NCBI GenBank assembly: GCA_946402275.1
Contig: CAMIVY010000029.1
Location: 1 to 37,447 of the forward strand
Direction of reading: 5' to 3'
DNA length: 37,447 nt
Origin: an uncultured Prevotella sp.
GTDB taxonomy: Bacteria; Bacteroidota; Bacteroidia; Bacteroidales; Bacteroidaceae
Shown here: positions 26,535-32,822 of the stretch, piece by piece
Position numbering within the stretch: position 1 is the first letter of the stretch
How the letters are laid out: every line of letters starts with the position of its first letter
Program-made: the position numbers and the translations under genes
The notes under the pieces: generated by a model
Database searches by the model: none
What the model was told of the DNA's origin: nothing
What the model saw: only the letters and a program-made list of their open reading frames with translations

Positions 26535-27458
26535 TTAGATGTTTAGCGTTTCACTGACAATAAATACAGGGCGTCCTTTCACTTGATCAAATATCTTACC
26601 GATATATAGTCCCAAAATGCCCATCATAAATAAAAGGAGCCCACCGACAAACCAAATCGAGAAAATCGTTGAGGAATAGCCTGCCACCTCAATCATCCCC
26701 AGAAGCTTTGCAAAGACATTATAGATTGCCATCAAGAACGAGAGAACTGACATGATGAGTCCTAATGTGACAGCCAAATAGAGAGGGCGGTTGCTGTTGG
26801 AAATAATACTGTTGTAGGAGAGTGTCAACAAGCGTTTTAGATTGTATGAACTCTTACCTTCCAGACGATGATCATGATAAACGTCCACAGCAGTTTTTTT
26901 AAATCCTAACGTGTGGATGAGCTCTACAAATGAGCGAGAATATTCGGGAATGCTGCAATAAACCTTCACAATTTTCTGACTATAGATACCAAATTCTGCG
27001 ATGGCTTTGTCAGTCTCAAATCCGCTTAGGAAGTCATAAACCTTATGAAAAACAGTGGAGGACATACGCTTCAGAAACGTGTCATCGCGTACAACCCTGC
27101 GGGCACTGACTACATCATAGCCTTCCAAAGCTTTTTGATACATCTTAGGCAGGTCTTCCGGCTTGTTCTGCAAATCACAGTCAATGACGGCAACATAGTC
27201 GCCTTTGGCATAGGTTAAACCTGCTGTAATAGCATAAGGCTGTCCGAAATTACGGCTAAGGTTAATGCCTTTTACTTTCTTGTCATTAGCACAGATATTT
27301 TTAATCTTATTCCATGAATCATCTGGTGAGCAGTCGTTGACCAATATAATTTCATAATTGTTAGTCAATGGTTGTATGGCAGCATGAATACGCTTTACCA
27401 GCTCATCAAGCATCCCCTCACCATGATATACTGGTGATACAATTGATAAATCCATCAT
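26535..27458 (-). CDS. ArnC/GtrB-like polyprenyl-phosphate glycosyltransferase (GT2)
   Basis: A 307-residue enzyme: an N-terminal GT2 domain (DLSIVSPVYHGEG, VNDCSPDDSW, VIDCDLQNKPED with the acid pair at D93 and D95, SARRVVRDD) and two C-terminal membrane helices (about 229-250 and 262-285) ending in GLYIGKIFDQVKGRPVF. This architecture moves a sugar from a nucleotide donor to undecaprenyl phosphate on the cytoplasmic face. First gene of the GT2-wecE-fusion operon; divergent from gtrA, with a -7 element at 27479-27486. A second Met follows immediately (27455) and is an equally possible start. Confidence 0.88.
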   Translation of the reverse strand: MMDLSIVSPVYHGEGMLDELVKRIHAAIQPLTNNYEIILVNDCSPDDSWNKIKNICANDKKVKGINLSRNFGQPYAITAGLTYAKGDYVAVIDCDLQNKPEDLPKMYQKALEGYDVVSARRVVRDDTFLKRMSSTVFHKVYDFLSGFETDKAIAEFGIYSQKIVKVYCSIPEYSRSFVELIHTLGFKKTAVDVYHDHRLEGKSSYNLKRLLTLSYNSIISNSNRPLYLAVTLGLIMSVLSFLMAIYNVFAKLLGMIEVAGYSSTIFSIWFVGGLLLFMMGILGLYIGKIFDQVKGRPVFIVSETLNI

Positions 27459-27478
27459 GACAAAATATGTTTTGCATG

Positions 27479-27486
27479 CAAAGGTA
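27479..27486 (-). promoter_or_regulatory. -7 element of the GT2-wecE-fusion operon
   Basis: TACCTTTG on the minus strand, 20 bases before the ATG at 27458. A TTTG partner is not visible at 19-20 bases, where the heptameric repeat lies instead. Confidence 0.55.
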
Positions 27487-27490
27487 CAAA

Positions 27491-27525
27491 ATAATTCATA
27501 ATTAATAATACATAATTCATAATTA
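27491..27525. repeat. Five 7-base units between divergent promoters (GT2 / gtrA)
   Basis: ATAATTC, ATAATTA, ATAATAC, ATAATTC and ATAATTA stand in tandem and are followed, five bases on, by the plus-strand -7 element at 27531. The same unit and the same spacing to a -7 element occur at 32747-32781. Confidence 0.9.
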
Positions 27526-27530
27526 TTTAG

Positions 27531-27538
27531 TAACTTTG
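27531..27538 (+). promoter_or_regulatory. -7 element of the GtrA-family gene
   Basis: TAACTTTG lies nine bases before the ATG at 27548, predicting a leader of only a few bases. The -33 region is occupied by the A+T-rich 7-base repeat. Confidence 0.6.
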
Positions 27539-27547
27539 GCGTCGATT

Positions 27548-27952
27548 ATGGATAGCCGATACCCTAAAATAGATAATTTGTTGCATAATGTGAAGTTTAT
27601 GCAATTTGTGCGTTTCGTATTGAATGGAGGGCTGTCAGCAGCGATTCATTATGCAATATATTATTTGCTGTTGTTCTTCTTTGCTGCTAATGCAGCTTAT
27701 ATTGCCGGGTATCTGATTAGTTTTGTTAATAACTTCTTTCTTACTTGTTACTTTACTTTTCGGAAGAAACCTTCCTGGAAGCGTTTTATTGGCTTCTCAG
27801 GTTCTCATGCATTAAACTTTGGGTTGCATGTAGTGCTCTTTAATATATTCCTGTGGATGGGCGTTCATAAACTTATCATTCCATTTTTTGTAATGGGAAT
27901 AGCTATGATCGTTCAGTTTTTTGTTTTGCGATTTGTGTTTGTGAAAAAATAA
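27548..27952 (+). CDS. GtrA-family membrane protein (putative polyprenyl-phosphate-sugar flippase)
   Basis: A small protein of 134 residues with four membrane helices and the GtrA pattern: FVRFVLNGGLSAAIHYAIYYLL, AYIAGYLISFVNNFFLTCYFTFRKK and a final QFFVLRFVFVKK. GtrA proteins are thought to carry undecaprenyl-phosphate-linked sugars across the inner membrane for periplasmic transferases. The ATG at 27548 is used; an in-frame TTG at 27536 lies inside the promoter element. It is flanked by two GtrB-like enzymes on the opposite strand, one divergent and one convergent (28-base gap), and by the GT87-like fusion, so the three parts of a Gtr-type system are within 5.5 kb. Confidence 0.87.
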   Translation: MDSRYPKIDNLLHNVKFMQFVRFVLNGGLSAAIHYAIYYLLLFFFAANAAYIAGYLISFVNNFFLTCYFTFRKKPSWKRFIGFSGSHALNFGLHVVLFNIFLWMGVHKLIIPFFVMGIAMIVQFFVLRFVFVKK

Positions 27953-27980
27953 TAAGGCTTTCCCGTTGCCATTCTCGCTG

Positions 27981-28922
27981 TCATGACAATATTTCTGCAA
28001 TATGATAAAGTGGGCGGCGTTTAACTTCAGCATAAATGTTACCGATGTAAACCCCCATAATGCCCAAGGAGATGAGGAAGAAACCACCAACCAGCCAAAT
28101 GCTGAGGATGAGTGATGACCAGCCAGGCACGGCGGTGCCTGTAATCAAGGCGTGGGTTACGTAGATGCCAATGCCGAAAGCAATTAACAGGAATATGATA
28201 CCCAAATATAGAATGGCATACATGGGTTTTACGCTGAAGGCTGTGATGCCATTCAGGGCAAGTTTCAACATTTTGCTGAGCGTGTATTTTGAGGAACCGG
28301 CATAGCGTTCACTGATGACATCGTCAACGGTGGTTGTCTGCAGACCTATCTGTGGAATCAATCCACGCAGATAGAGGTTATGTTCTTTATAAGTGCCTAA
28401 CATATCCAGCGAGCGCTTGCTCATCAGTCGGAAATCGGCATGATTATACACGCTTTCAACACCCATCGAGCTTTGCATCTTATAGAAAGCCTGTGCAGTC
28501 AGGCGCTTCATCAGGGGGTCTGCCTGACGAGAAACCTTCACACCATAAACAATATCGTTTCCCTCTTCAAAGTGCTTGACCATTTGGGGGATGCATTCGA
28601 TATCGTCCTGTAAGTCGGCATCGATGGTAATAACAGCATCTGCCCAGTCCTTGGCTGTCATCATACCAGCCATAATGGCATTTTGATGACCTACGTTACG
28701 GGCGAGGTTGATGCCACGTACGAATTTGTTTTTCTGATGCAGTTCACGAATGATTTCCCATGTATGGTCCCGGCTTCCGTCGTTGACAAACACCATCATG
28801 CTGTCGCTTGATATAAGCCCCTCAGCTATCATGCCATCAAACAAGCTTGTAAGGCGCTCCACGGAATGGCATAGAACCTCTTCTTCATTATAGCATGGTG
28901 AAACAGTGGCAAGTTTAATCAT
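27981..28922 (-). CDS. Second GtrB/ArnC-like GT2 polyprenyl-phosphate glycosyltransferase
   Basis: A 313-residue GT2 enzyme with KLATVSPCYNEEEVL, FVNDGSRDHTW, VITIDADLQDDIE (D101 and D103), the SERYAGSSKYTLSKMLKLALNGI membrane-proximal motif and two C-terminal membrane helices ending in GVYIGNIYAEVKRRPLY. It is closer to bactoprenol glucosyl/GalNAc transferases (GtrB, YfdH) than to ArnC by the RYAGxSKY motif. The start overlaps the deacetylase stop by four bases (ATGA), so the two are translationally coupled. It is the last gene of the greA-HIT-deacetylase-GT2 operon. Sugar unknown. Confidence 0.9.
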   Translation of the reverse strand: MIKLATVSPCYNEEEVLCHSVERLTSLFDGMIAEGLISSDSMMVFVNDGSRDHTWEIIRELHQKNKFVRGINLARNVGHQNAIMAGMMTAKDWADAVITIDADLQDDIECIPQMVKHFEEGNDIVYGVKVSRQADPLMKRLTAQAFYKMQSSMGVESVYNHADFRLMSKRSLDMLGTYKEHNLYLRGLIPQIGLQTTTVDDVISERYAGSSKYTLSKMLKLALNGITAFSVKPMYAILYLGIIFLLIAFGIGIYVTHALITGTAVPGWSSLILSIWLVGGFFLISLGIMGVYIGNIYAEVKRRPLYHIAEILS

Positions 28923-29698
28923 ACGTGTTGACGATTGACAAATTCGGTAAAGGTGATAAACTCGTGATTACAGCCTTTCAGCATCTTGATGAGGTTGTCA
29001 AGACGTTGCATCATCTGGCGTCCGCTATGGTTCTTGATGATGAAAGGCATCTTGAACTCAGGGTGTTCCTTGAGGTCAAAGAATTCCCATGGGTGGAAAT
29101 AAGTGACGAAATAGCCGTCGTGCTTCAGGGTACGATTAACGAGCCAGTGATAAAGGCTTTCTGGCAGGTTGTGTAATGCTAACCAGAATAGCGGAAAGCG
29201 GATGAGTGGTGTGACGGAAGCAGGAATCTGCATCACGTCTCCTTTCATAAACCAGGTACGGGGAGCTGTCAGGTGCATATAGCGTCCAGGGATGAATGCG
29301 GGGTTCAGAGAGGAATTATAGCGATAGCCAGCCTTCTCTATCTCGCTGTCACTGACCGGAAACATACGAGGTTGGCGATAGCCATAGGCTTGTCGGCCCG
29401 TCACACGTTCTACAATTTGTTTTGATACGGCAAAGTCCGTTTCTTTGGGTTGCCAATGGTCAATACCATGACAAGCCACTTCATGTCCCTCGTCCATGAT
29501 GCGCCGCATCACTTCCGGGGCGTTCTCGGCGAAGTTGCCCGTACAGAAGAAGGTGGCCTTCACACCGTTCTGCTTCAGTACATCAAGAATGCGGTTGGTG
29601 CCTTCTATTGACACCTTCATGCCTTCTTCCAACGAGAAATCTACCCCGTGCTCACGAGGCACATCGAACTCCTCCGTATCAAAACTCAGTAGTATCAT
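28919..29698 (-). CDS. Polysaccharide deacetylase family protein (CE4/NodB fold)
   Basis: A 259-residue predicted deacetylase. It begins with the catalytic motif LSFDTEEFD (D7 in place of the usual DD pair), then KATFFCTGNFAE and the metal-binding H-x3-H, H77 and H81 in GHEVACHGIDHW, followed by YGYRQPRMFPVS. The middle carries a hydrophobic stretch (PLIRFPLFWLALHNLP) that could touch the membrane. No signal peptide is seen, so it should act in the cytoplasm or at its membrane face. Overlap by four bases with HIT upstream and GT2 downstream suggests it acts on the product of that GT2, as NaxD does for Und-P-GalNAc; PuuE-like or other amide substrates remain possible. Confidence 0.8.
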   Translation of the reverse strand: MILLSFDTEEFDVPREHGVDFSLEEGMKVSIEGTNRILDVLKQNGVKATFFCTGNFAENAPEVMRRIMDEGHEVACHGIDHWQPKETDFAVSKQIVERVTGRQAYGYRQPRMFPVSDSEIEKAGYRYNSSLNPAFIPGRYMHLTAPRTWFMKGDVMQIPASVTPLIRFPLFWLALHNLPESLYHWLVNRTLKHDGYFVTYFHPWEFFDLKEHPEFKMPFIIKNHSGRQMMQRLDNLIKMLKGCNHEFITFTEFVNRQHV

Positions 29699-30087
29699 AC
29701 GAACTCTTTTTGAATCTTGGTGGCAATCTCCTTGAACTCATCCTCGCTCAGTTTCAGCTTCTCGCGACGGAAATCGGCATCAGCCTCACTCTGCATGGGA
29801 ATAAGGTGGATGTGGGCATGAGCCACTTCCAATCCAAGTACCACCTGGGCTACTTTCTTACAGGGGAAGGCTTTCTTGATGGCAATGGCCACTCGCTTGG
29901 CAAACTGCTGATAGCGAGCCAGCTCGTCATCGTCCATATCGAAGAAATAATCAACCTCACGACGGGGAATCACTAGAGTATGACCTTTGACCAAGGGATT
30001 GATGTCTAGAAAGGCATAAAACTCGTCGTTCTCTGCACACTTGTAGCTGGGAATCTCACCAGCAGCAATTTTACTGAAAATATCCAT
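29695..30087 (-). CDS. HIT-family nucleotide hydrolase/transferase
   Basis: A 130-residue protein with the histidine triad HAHIHLIP (H90, H92, H94), an N-terminal MDIFSKIAAGEIPSYK and the KGHTLVIPRREV segment typical of the Hint branch, which cleaves AMP from phosphoramidates and related adenylates. Length and motifs are complete. It starts two bases after greA ends and overlaps the deacetylase start by four bases. Pairing of greA and a HIT gene is common in Bacteroidetes (from memory), but the physiological substrate is unknown. Confidence 0.93.
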   Translation of the reverse strand: MDIFSKIAAGEIPSYKCAENDEFYAFLDINPLVKGHTLVIPRREVDYFFDMDDDELARYQQFAKRVAIAIKKAFPCKKVAQVVLGLEVAHAHIHLIPMQSEADADFRREKLKLSEDEFKEIATKIQKEFV

Positions 30088-30089
30088 AA

Positions 30090-30557
30090 TTATGCTATTG
30101 AGATGTTATCAATACGTAGTTTGATGGTACCACGGGGAATGGTAATCTCTACCTCGTCGCCCACCTTCTTACCCAGCAGACCCTGTGCAATGGGGGTCTT
30201 AATAGATATTTTTCCTGCACGCAGGTCTGCCTCGTTCTCACTGACGATGGTATATGACATCTTGGTCTTGGTAGTCAGATTGGTCATCTCAACCTTTGTC
30301 AGAATCTGAACGCAGTCGGTGCTCAGACGGGAAGTATCTACAATCTTCGCTTCTGAAATGGTAGCTTTCAGACGGTTAATCTTGTCCTCCAGATGAGCCT
30401 GAGCCTCTTTCGCAGCATCGTACTCACTATTCTCACTCAAATCTCCCTTCTCTCGGGCTTCGGCAATAGCTGCAGAAGCTTTGGGGCGTTCAACCGCTTC
30501 TAAGCGGTGAAGTTCTGCTATGAGCTTATCATAGCCTTCTTGTGACATGTATGCCAT
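30090..30557 (-). CDS. greA: Transcription elongation factor GreA
   Basis: A 155-residue factor that enters the RNA polymerase secondary channel and stimulates cleavage of backtracked RNA. The N-terminal coiled coil (about residues 8-75) ends in the loop GDLSENSEY with D39 and E42 at the acidic tip, and the C-terminal FKBP-like domain (KISIKTPIAQGLLGKKVGDEVEI) is intact. It heads an operon with HIT, deacetylase and GT2 genes. Its leader carries its own promoter (30672-30703) and then an intrinsic terminator (30603-30641), so expression is probably controlled by termination before the gene. Confidence 0.97.
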   Translation of the reverse strand: MAYMSQEGYDKLIAELHRLEAVERPKASAAIAEAREKGDLSENSEYDAAKEAQAHLEDKINRLKATISEAKIVDTSRLSTDCVQILTKVEMTNLTTKTKMSYTIVSENEADLRAGKISIKTPIAQGLLGKKVGDEVEITIPRGTIKLRIDNISIA

Positions 30558-30602
30558 AATCTTATTTTTTAGTTATTCTTTTCAGAAAATTTCAGCAGAC
30601 GT

Positions 30603-30641
30603 AAAAAATAAAAGAATTCCGACCCTCGTTTTGTCGGAATC
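30603..30641 (-). terminator. Intrinsic terminator in the greA leader
   Basis: On the minus strand ATTCCGAC (30640-30616 arms) pairs with GTCGGAAT around a 9-base loop, directly followed by TTTTATTTTTT. It lies between the PAP2 gene stop and greA, but downstream of a complete minus-strand promoter, so it would stop most transcripts started there as well as those from PAP2. Confidence 0.85.
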
Positions 30642-30671
30642 CCTGAATCTCTTATGTCTTTTTATCGTTTG

Positions 30672-30703
30672 CAAAGGTAGGTATTATTTCTTAATCAACC
30701 AAA
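30672..30703 (-). promoter_or_regulatory. Promoter of the greA operon
   Basis: On the minus strand TTTG (30703-30700), 20 bases, TACCTTTG (30679-30672) fit the Bacteroidetes consensus. Initiation near 30666 gives a leader of about 110 bases that includes the terminator hairpin. Confidence 0.75.
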
Positions 30704-30742
30704 TTTTCAGCCAAAAATCTTAAAAATAAATGTTTAATATCT

Positions 30743-31696
30743 TTATATCCGTTTGTAAAGAGCGCATGAGGCGTAGTAGAATAAGATGCCTGTTGCCAGT
30801 CCTGCTAACACGTCAATAGCGTAATGGGCATGGATATAGACCGTTGCAAGGCACATCAATATAAAAAAGGGTAGTATGAACAGAAGCAGCCAACGGCTAC
30901 GGGTTCGTAAAGCTAACAGTATCAGCACAGTGGTGATGCCGACATGACTGCTGGGGAAGGCTGCTGTCGGGCGTTCACCGGTGTTGTGGGCGATTTCCAG
31001 CAGATGGTAGAAGAAACCATCTGTCCATCCTGGAGCCGCCATCCTTTCTGAGTGTGTCATAAACCAGTCGCCTATGTCGGGGAAGGTGCCTGCGGCTATG
31101 TTTTCCGTGCCCACAGCCAAATAGTAGAACTGAGGGCCGGTAACGGGGAGTAGTATAAAGATGATATAATAGGCGAAGAAAGATGTCAGGATGACAAATG
31201 TGGCCATCTCGAATTCCTGATATCGTTGAATGAAATAGTATATCGTAACTGTTGCAATCAATGGGAAGTAACTTACATATCCCAAACACATTAACTCTGA
31301 AAACCAACCATCGGGTAAGGCTTGTGAAAAGAGCAGTGATGGCTGGCAGCTAAAGAGGCTCTGTTCCCAGGATGCAAATACATGATCAAGGTTAGGGAGT
31401 AAACGGTTTAGTTCAAATGTGTCAGCATACCACCAACCGAGGAATCCTAGCTGCACAGCTATGCGGGCCAGTATTGTAAGCTTGCATGGCACCGCACGGT
31501 ATAGTGCCCACATACCAAATGTGACTACGACATAGCGGCATCTTCCCAACAGCATAGTCTCAGGACTAATCAGTCTGGACCACATAAAAACCATCATTAG
31601 CAGGGTAAACGCCAGATACCCCATAATGACCCATTCGGCAGCTAATAGACCGCGTTTGGGCTTCTTGTCCAATGTGAATAAACCTGCTTTCTTCAC
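30743..31696 (-). CDS. PAP2-superfamily membrane phosphatase/transferase (Aur1-like)
   Basis: A 317-residue polytopic protein. Phosphatidic-acid-phosphatase motifs are GERPTAAFPSSHVG (second motif, PSSH) and IHAHYAIDVLAG (third motif, with the His and Asp of the catalytic triad). TGPQFYY takes the place of the first motif as in the Aur1/inositol-phosphoceramide-synthase branch. Roles known for the superfamily include lipid A or undecaprenyl pyrophosphate phosphatases and sphingolipid head-group transfer; Bacteroidetes make sphingolipids, and either role fits. It follows the SDR gene by 28 bases on the same strand. Confidence 0.85.
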   Translation of the reverse strand: MKKAGLFTLDKKPKRGLLAAEWVIMGYLAFTLLMMVFMWSRLISPETMLLGRCRYVVVTFGMWALYRAVPCKLTILARIAVQLGFLGWWYADTFELNRLLPNLDHVFASWEQSLFSCQPSLLFSQALPDGWFSELMCLGYVSYFPLIATVTIYYFIQRYQEFEMATFVILTSFFAYYIIFILLPVTGPQFYYLAVGTENIAAGTFPDIGDWFMTHSERMAAPGWTDGFFYHLLEIAHNTGERPTAAFPSSHVGITTVLILLALRTRSRWLLLFILPFFILMCLATVYIHAHYAIDVLAGLATGILFYYASCALYKRI

Positions 31697-31724
31697 TGTT
31701 CTCTTTCTTTAGGGTAAAAGACCA

Positions 31725-32729
31725 TTACAGCCATTTGTTTTTCTTATACCATGCAATGCTTTTCCTTACGCCTTCTTCTAACTTGACTTTGGGCTCGTAG
31801 CCTAGTTCCTGACGAGTAGGGTTGATGTCGCAACGCCAGTTGCGTTGTTTCATGATGTTGTATTTGTCGTTGTTCAGCGCAGTTACTTTGCCTGTCATGT
31901 GACCAATGTATTCTCCGCAGAACGTGATGATGCGCAACAGCCATAAAGGGGCCGTAATGCGAATCCACCATGGGTTACCCAATTCTTTGCGGATAAGGTC
32001 GCTAAAGGTGCTCGACTGGTACACCTCCCCATCGCTCAAGAAGTAGCAACGCCCAGTCTCTCCTTTTTCCAAGGCAAGGAAAACTGCTTGCACTACGTCG
32101 GTAACATAGACGAAAGTGATGTCCTGCTGTTTGAATCCTACAGCAAAGTCGGTATGTGCCTTGATGCTCTTGGCTATCATGAAGTAGTCGCGCTCGCGCG
32201 GACCATAGACGCCTGTGGGCCTAAGGATTACATACGGAAGCAATTTCTCATTTAAAGAATTGAGCCATTGTTCTGCCTCCAGCTTGCTCTTGCCGTATGC
32301 TGTGTTGGGTTGTGCCTTGTCGCGCTCCCGAATCTCCCGATAGGGTTGTTCCTCGCGGATGGCACCCATGATGCTCAGTGAACTGATATAGACAAAACGC
32401 TTCAGGGGCATTTGTAAATCCAGCAGGGCGCGTACCAGGTTCTTCGTGCCTTCGGTGTTGATGCGGAAGAAGTCTTCCTTATGCAGGCATTTGGTGACTC
32501 CTGCAGCATGTACTACATAGTCAAACTGAATGCCCTTCAGTTGTTGTTTCAGCTGTTCCTCTGACGAGAGGTTCAGTTCAATGAAGTGGATCCGCTCGTC
32601 TTTCAAAAACTCTCTTGAACTGCTTTTGCGCACTGCTGCCCATGTCTCAAAGCCTCTGTTGAGTGCTTCTTCTACGATGAAGGAACCGATAAAACCGCTG
32701 GCTCCTGTAATCAGTATTCTTGGATTCAT
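31725..32729 (-). CDS. NAD-dependent epimerase/dehydratase (extended SDR)
   Basis: A 334-residue extended short-chain dehydrogenase. The NAD-binding glycine motif is TGASGFIGS (G9, G12, G15), the active-site pair is Y145 and K149 in AYGKSK, and LRPTGVYGPRERDYF and FVYVTDVVQA follow in the usual order. The C-terminal third (CRYDINPTRQELGYEP-like ending) resembles nucleoside-diphosphate-sugar epimerases and 3beta-HSD-like proteins. Substrate not determinable; a nucleotide sugar is plausible given the neighbouring glycan genes. The ATG is five bases after a TACCTTTG element, so the message is probably leaderless. Transcribed with the PAP2 gene, divergent from RNase R. Confidence 0.85.
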   Translation of the reverse strand: MNPRILITGASGFIGSFIVEEALNRGFETWAAVRKSSSREFLKDERIHFIELNLSSEEQLKQQLKGIQFDYVVHAAGVTKCLHKEDFFRINTEGTKNLVRALLDLQMPLKRFVYISSLSIMGAIREEQPYREIRERDKAQPNTAYGKSKLEAEQWLNSLNEKLLPYVILRPTGVYGPRERDYFMIAKSIKAHTDFAVGFKQQDITFVYVTDVVQAVFLALEKGETGRCYFLSDGEVYQSSTFSDLIRKELGNPWWIRITAPLWLLRIITFCGEYIGHMTGKVTALNNDKYNIMKQRNWRCDINPTRQELGYEPKVKLEEGVRKSIAWYKKNKWL

Positions 32730-32734
32730 GGGTG

Positions 32735-32742
32735 CAAAGGTA
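32735..32742 (-). promoter_or_regulatory. -7 element of the SDR-PAP2 operon
   Basis: TACCTTTG on the minus strand ends five bases before the ATG at 32729, the same spacing as at 16515-16528. No -33 TTTG is seen; the 7-base repeat occupies that region. Confidence 0.6.
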
Positions 32743-32746
32743 TAAA

Positions 32747-32781
32747 ATAATTCATAATTTATAATTCATAATTCATAATTA
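32747..32781. repeat. Five 7-base units between divergent promoters (SDR / rnr)
   Basis: ATAATTC, ATAATTT, ATAATTC, ATAATTC and ATAATTA in tandem, then TTTAT and the plus-strand -7 element. Unit, copy number and distance to the -7 element are the same as at 27491-27525. Confidence 0.9.
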
Positions 32782-32786
32782 TTTAT

Positions 32787-32794
32787 TATCTTTG
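32787..32794 (+). promoter_or_regulatory. -7 element of the RNase R gene
   Basis: TATCTTTG, 28 bases before the ATG at 32823; the -33 region lies in the 7-base repeat and has no TTTG. Confidence 0.6.
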
Positions 32795-32822
32795 CGCTTA
32801 GAAAACTAATTTACGTAATACT

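Noticed and set aside
27491..32781. ATAATTC arrays considered as a CRISPR or iteron array
   Set aside because: Units are 7 bases with no spacers between them, there are no cas genes, and no replication initiator is nearby.
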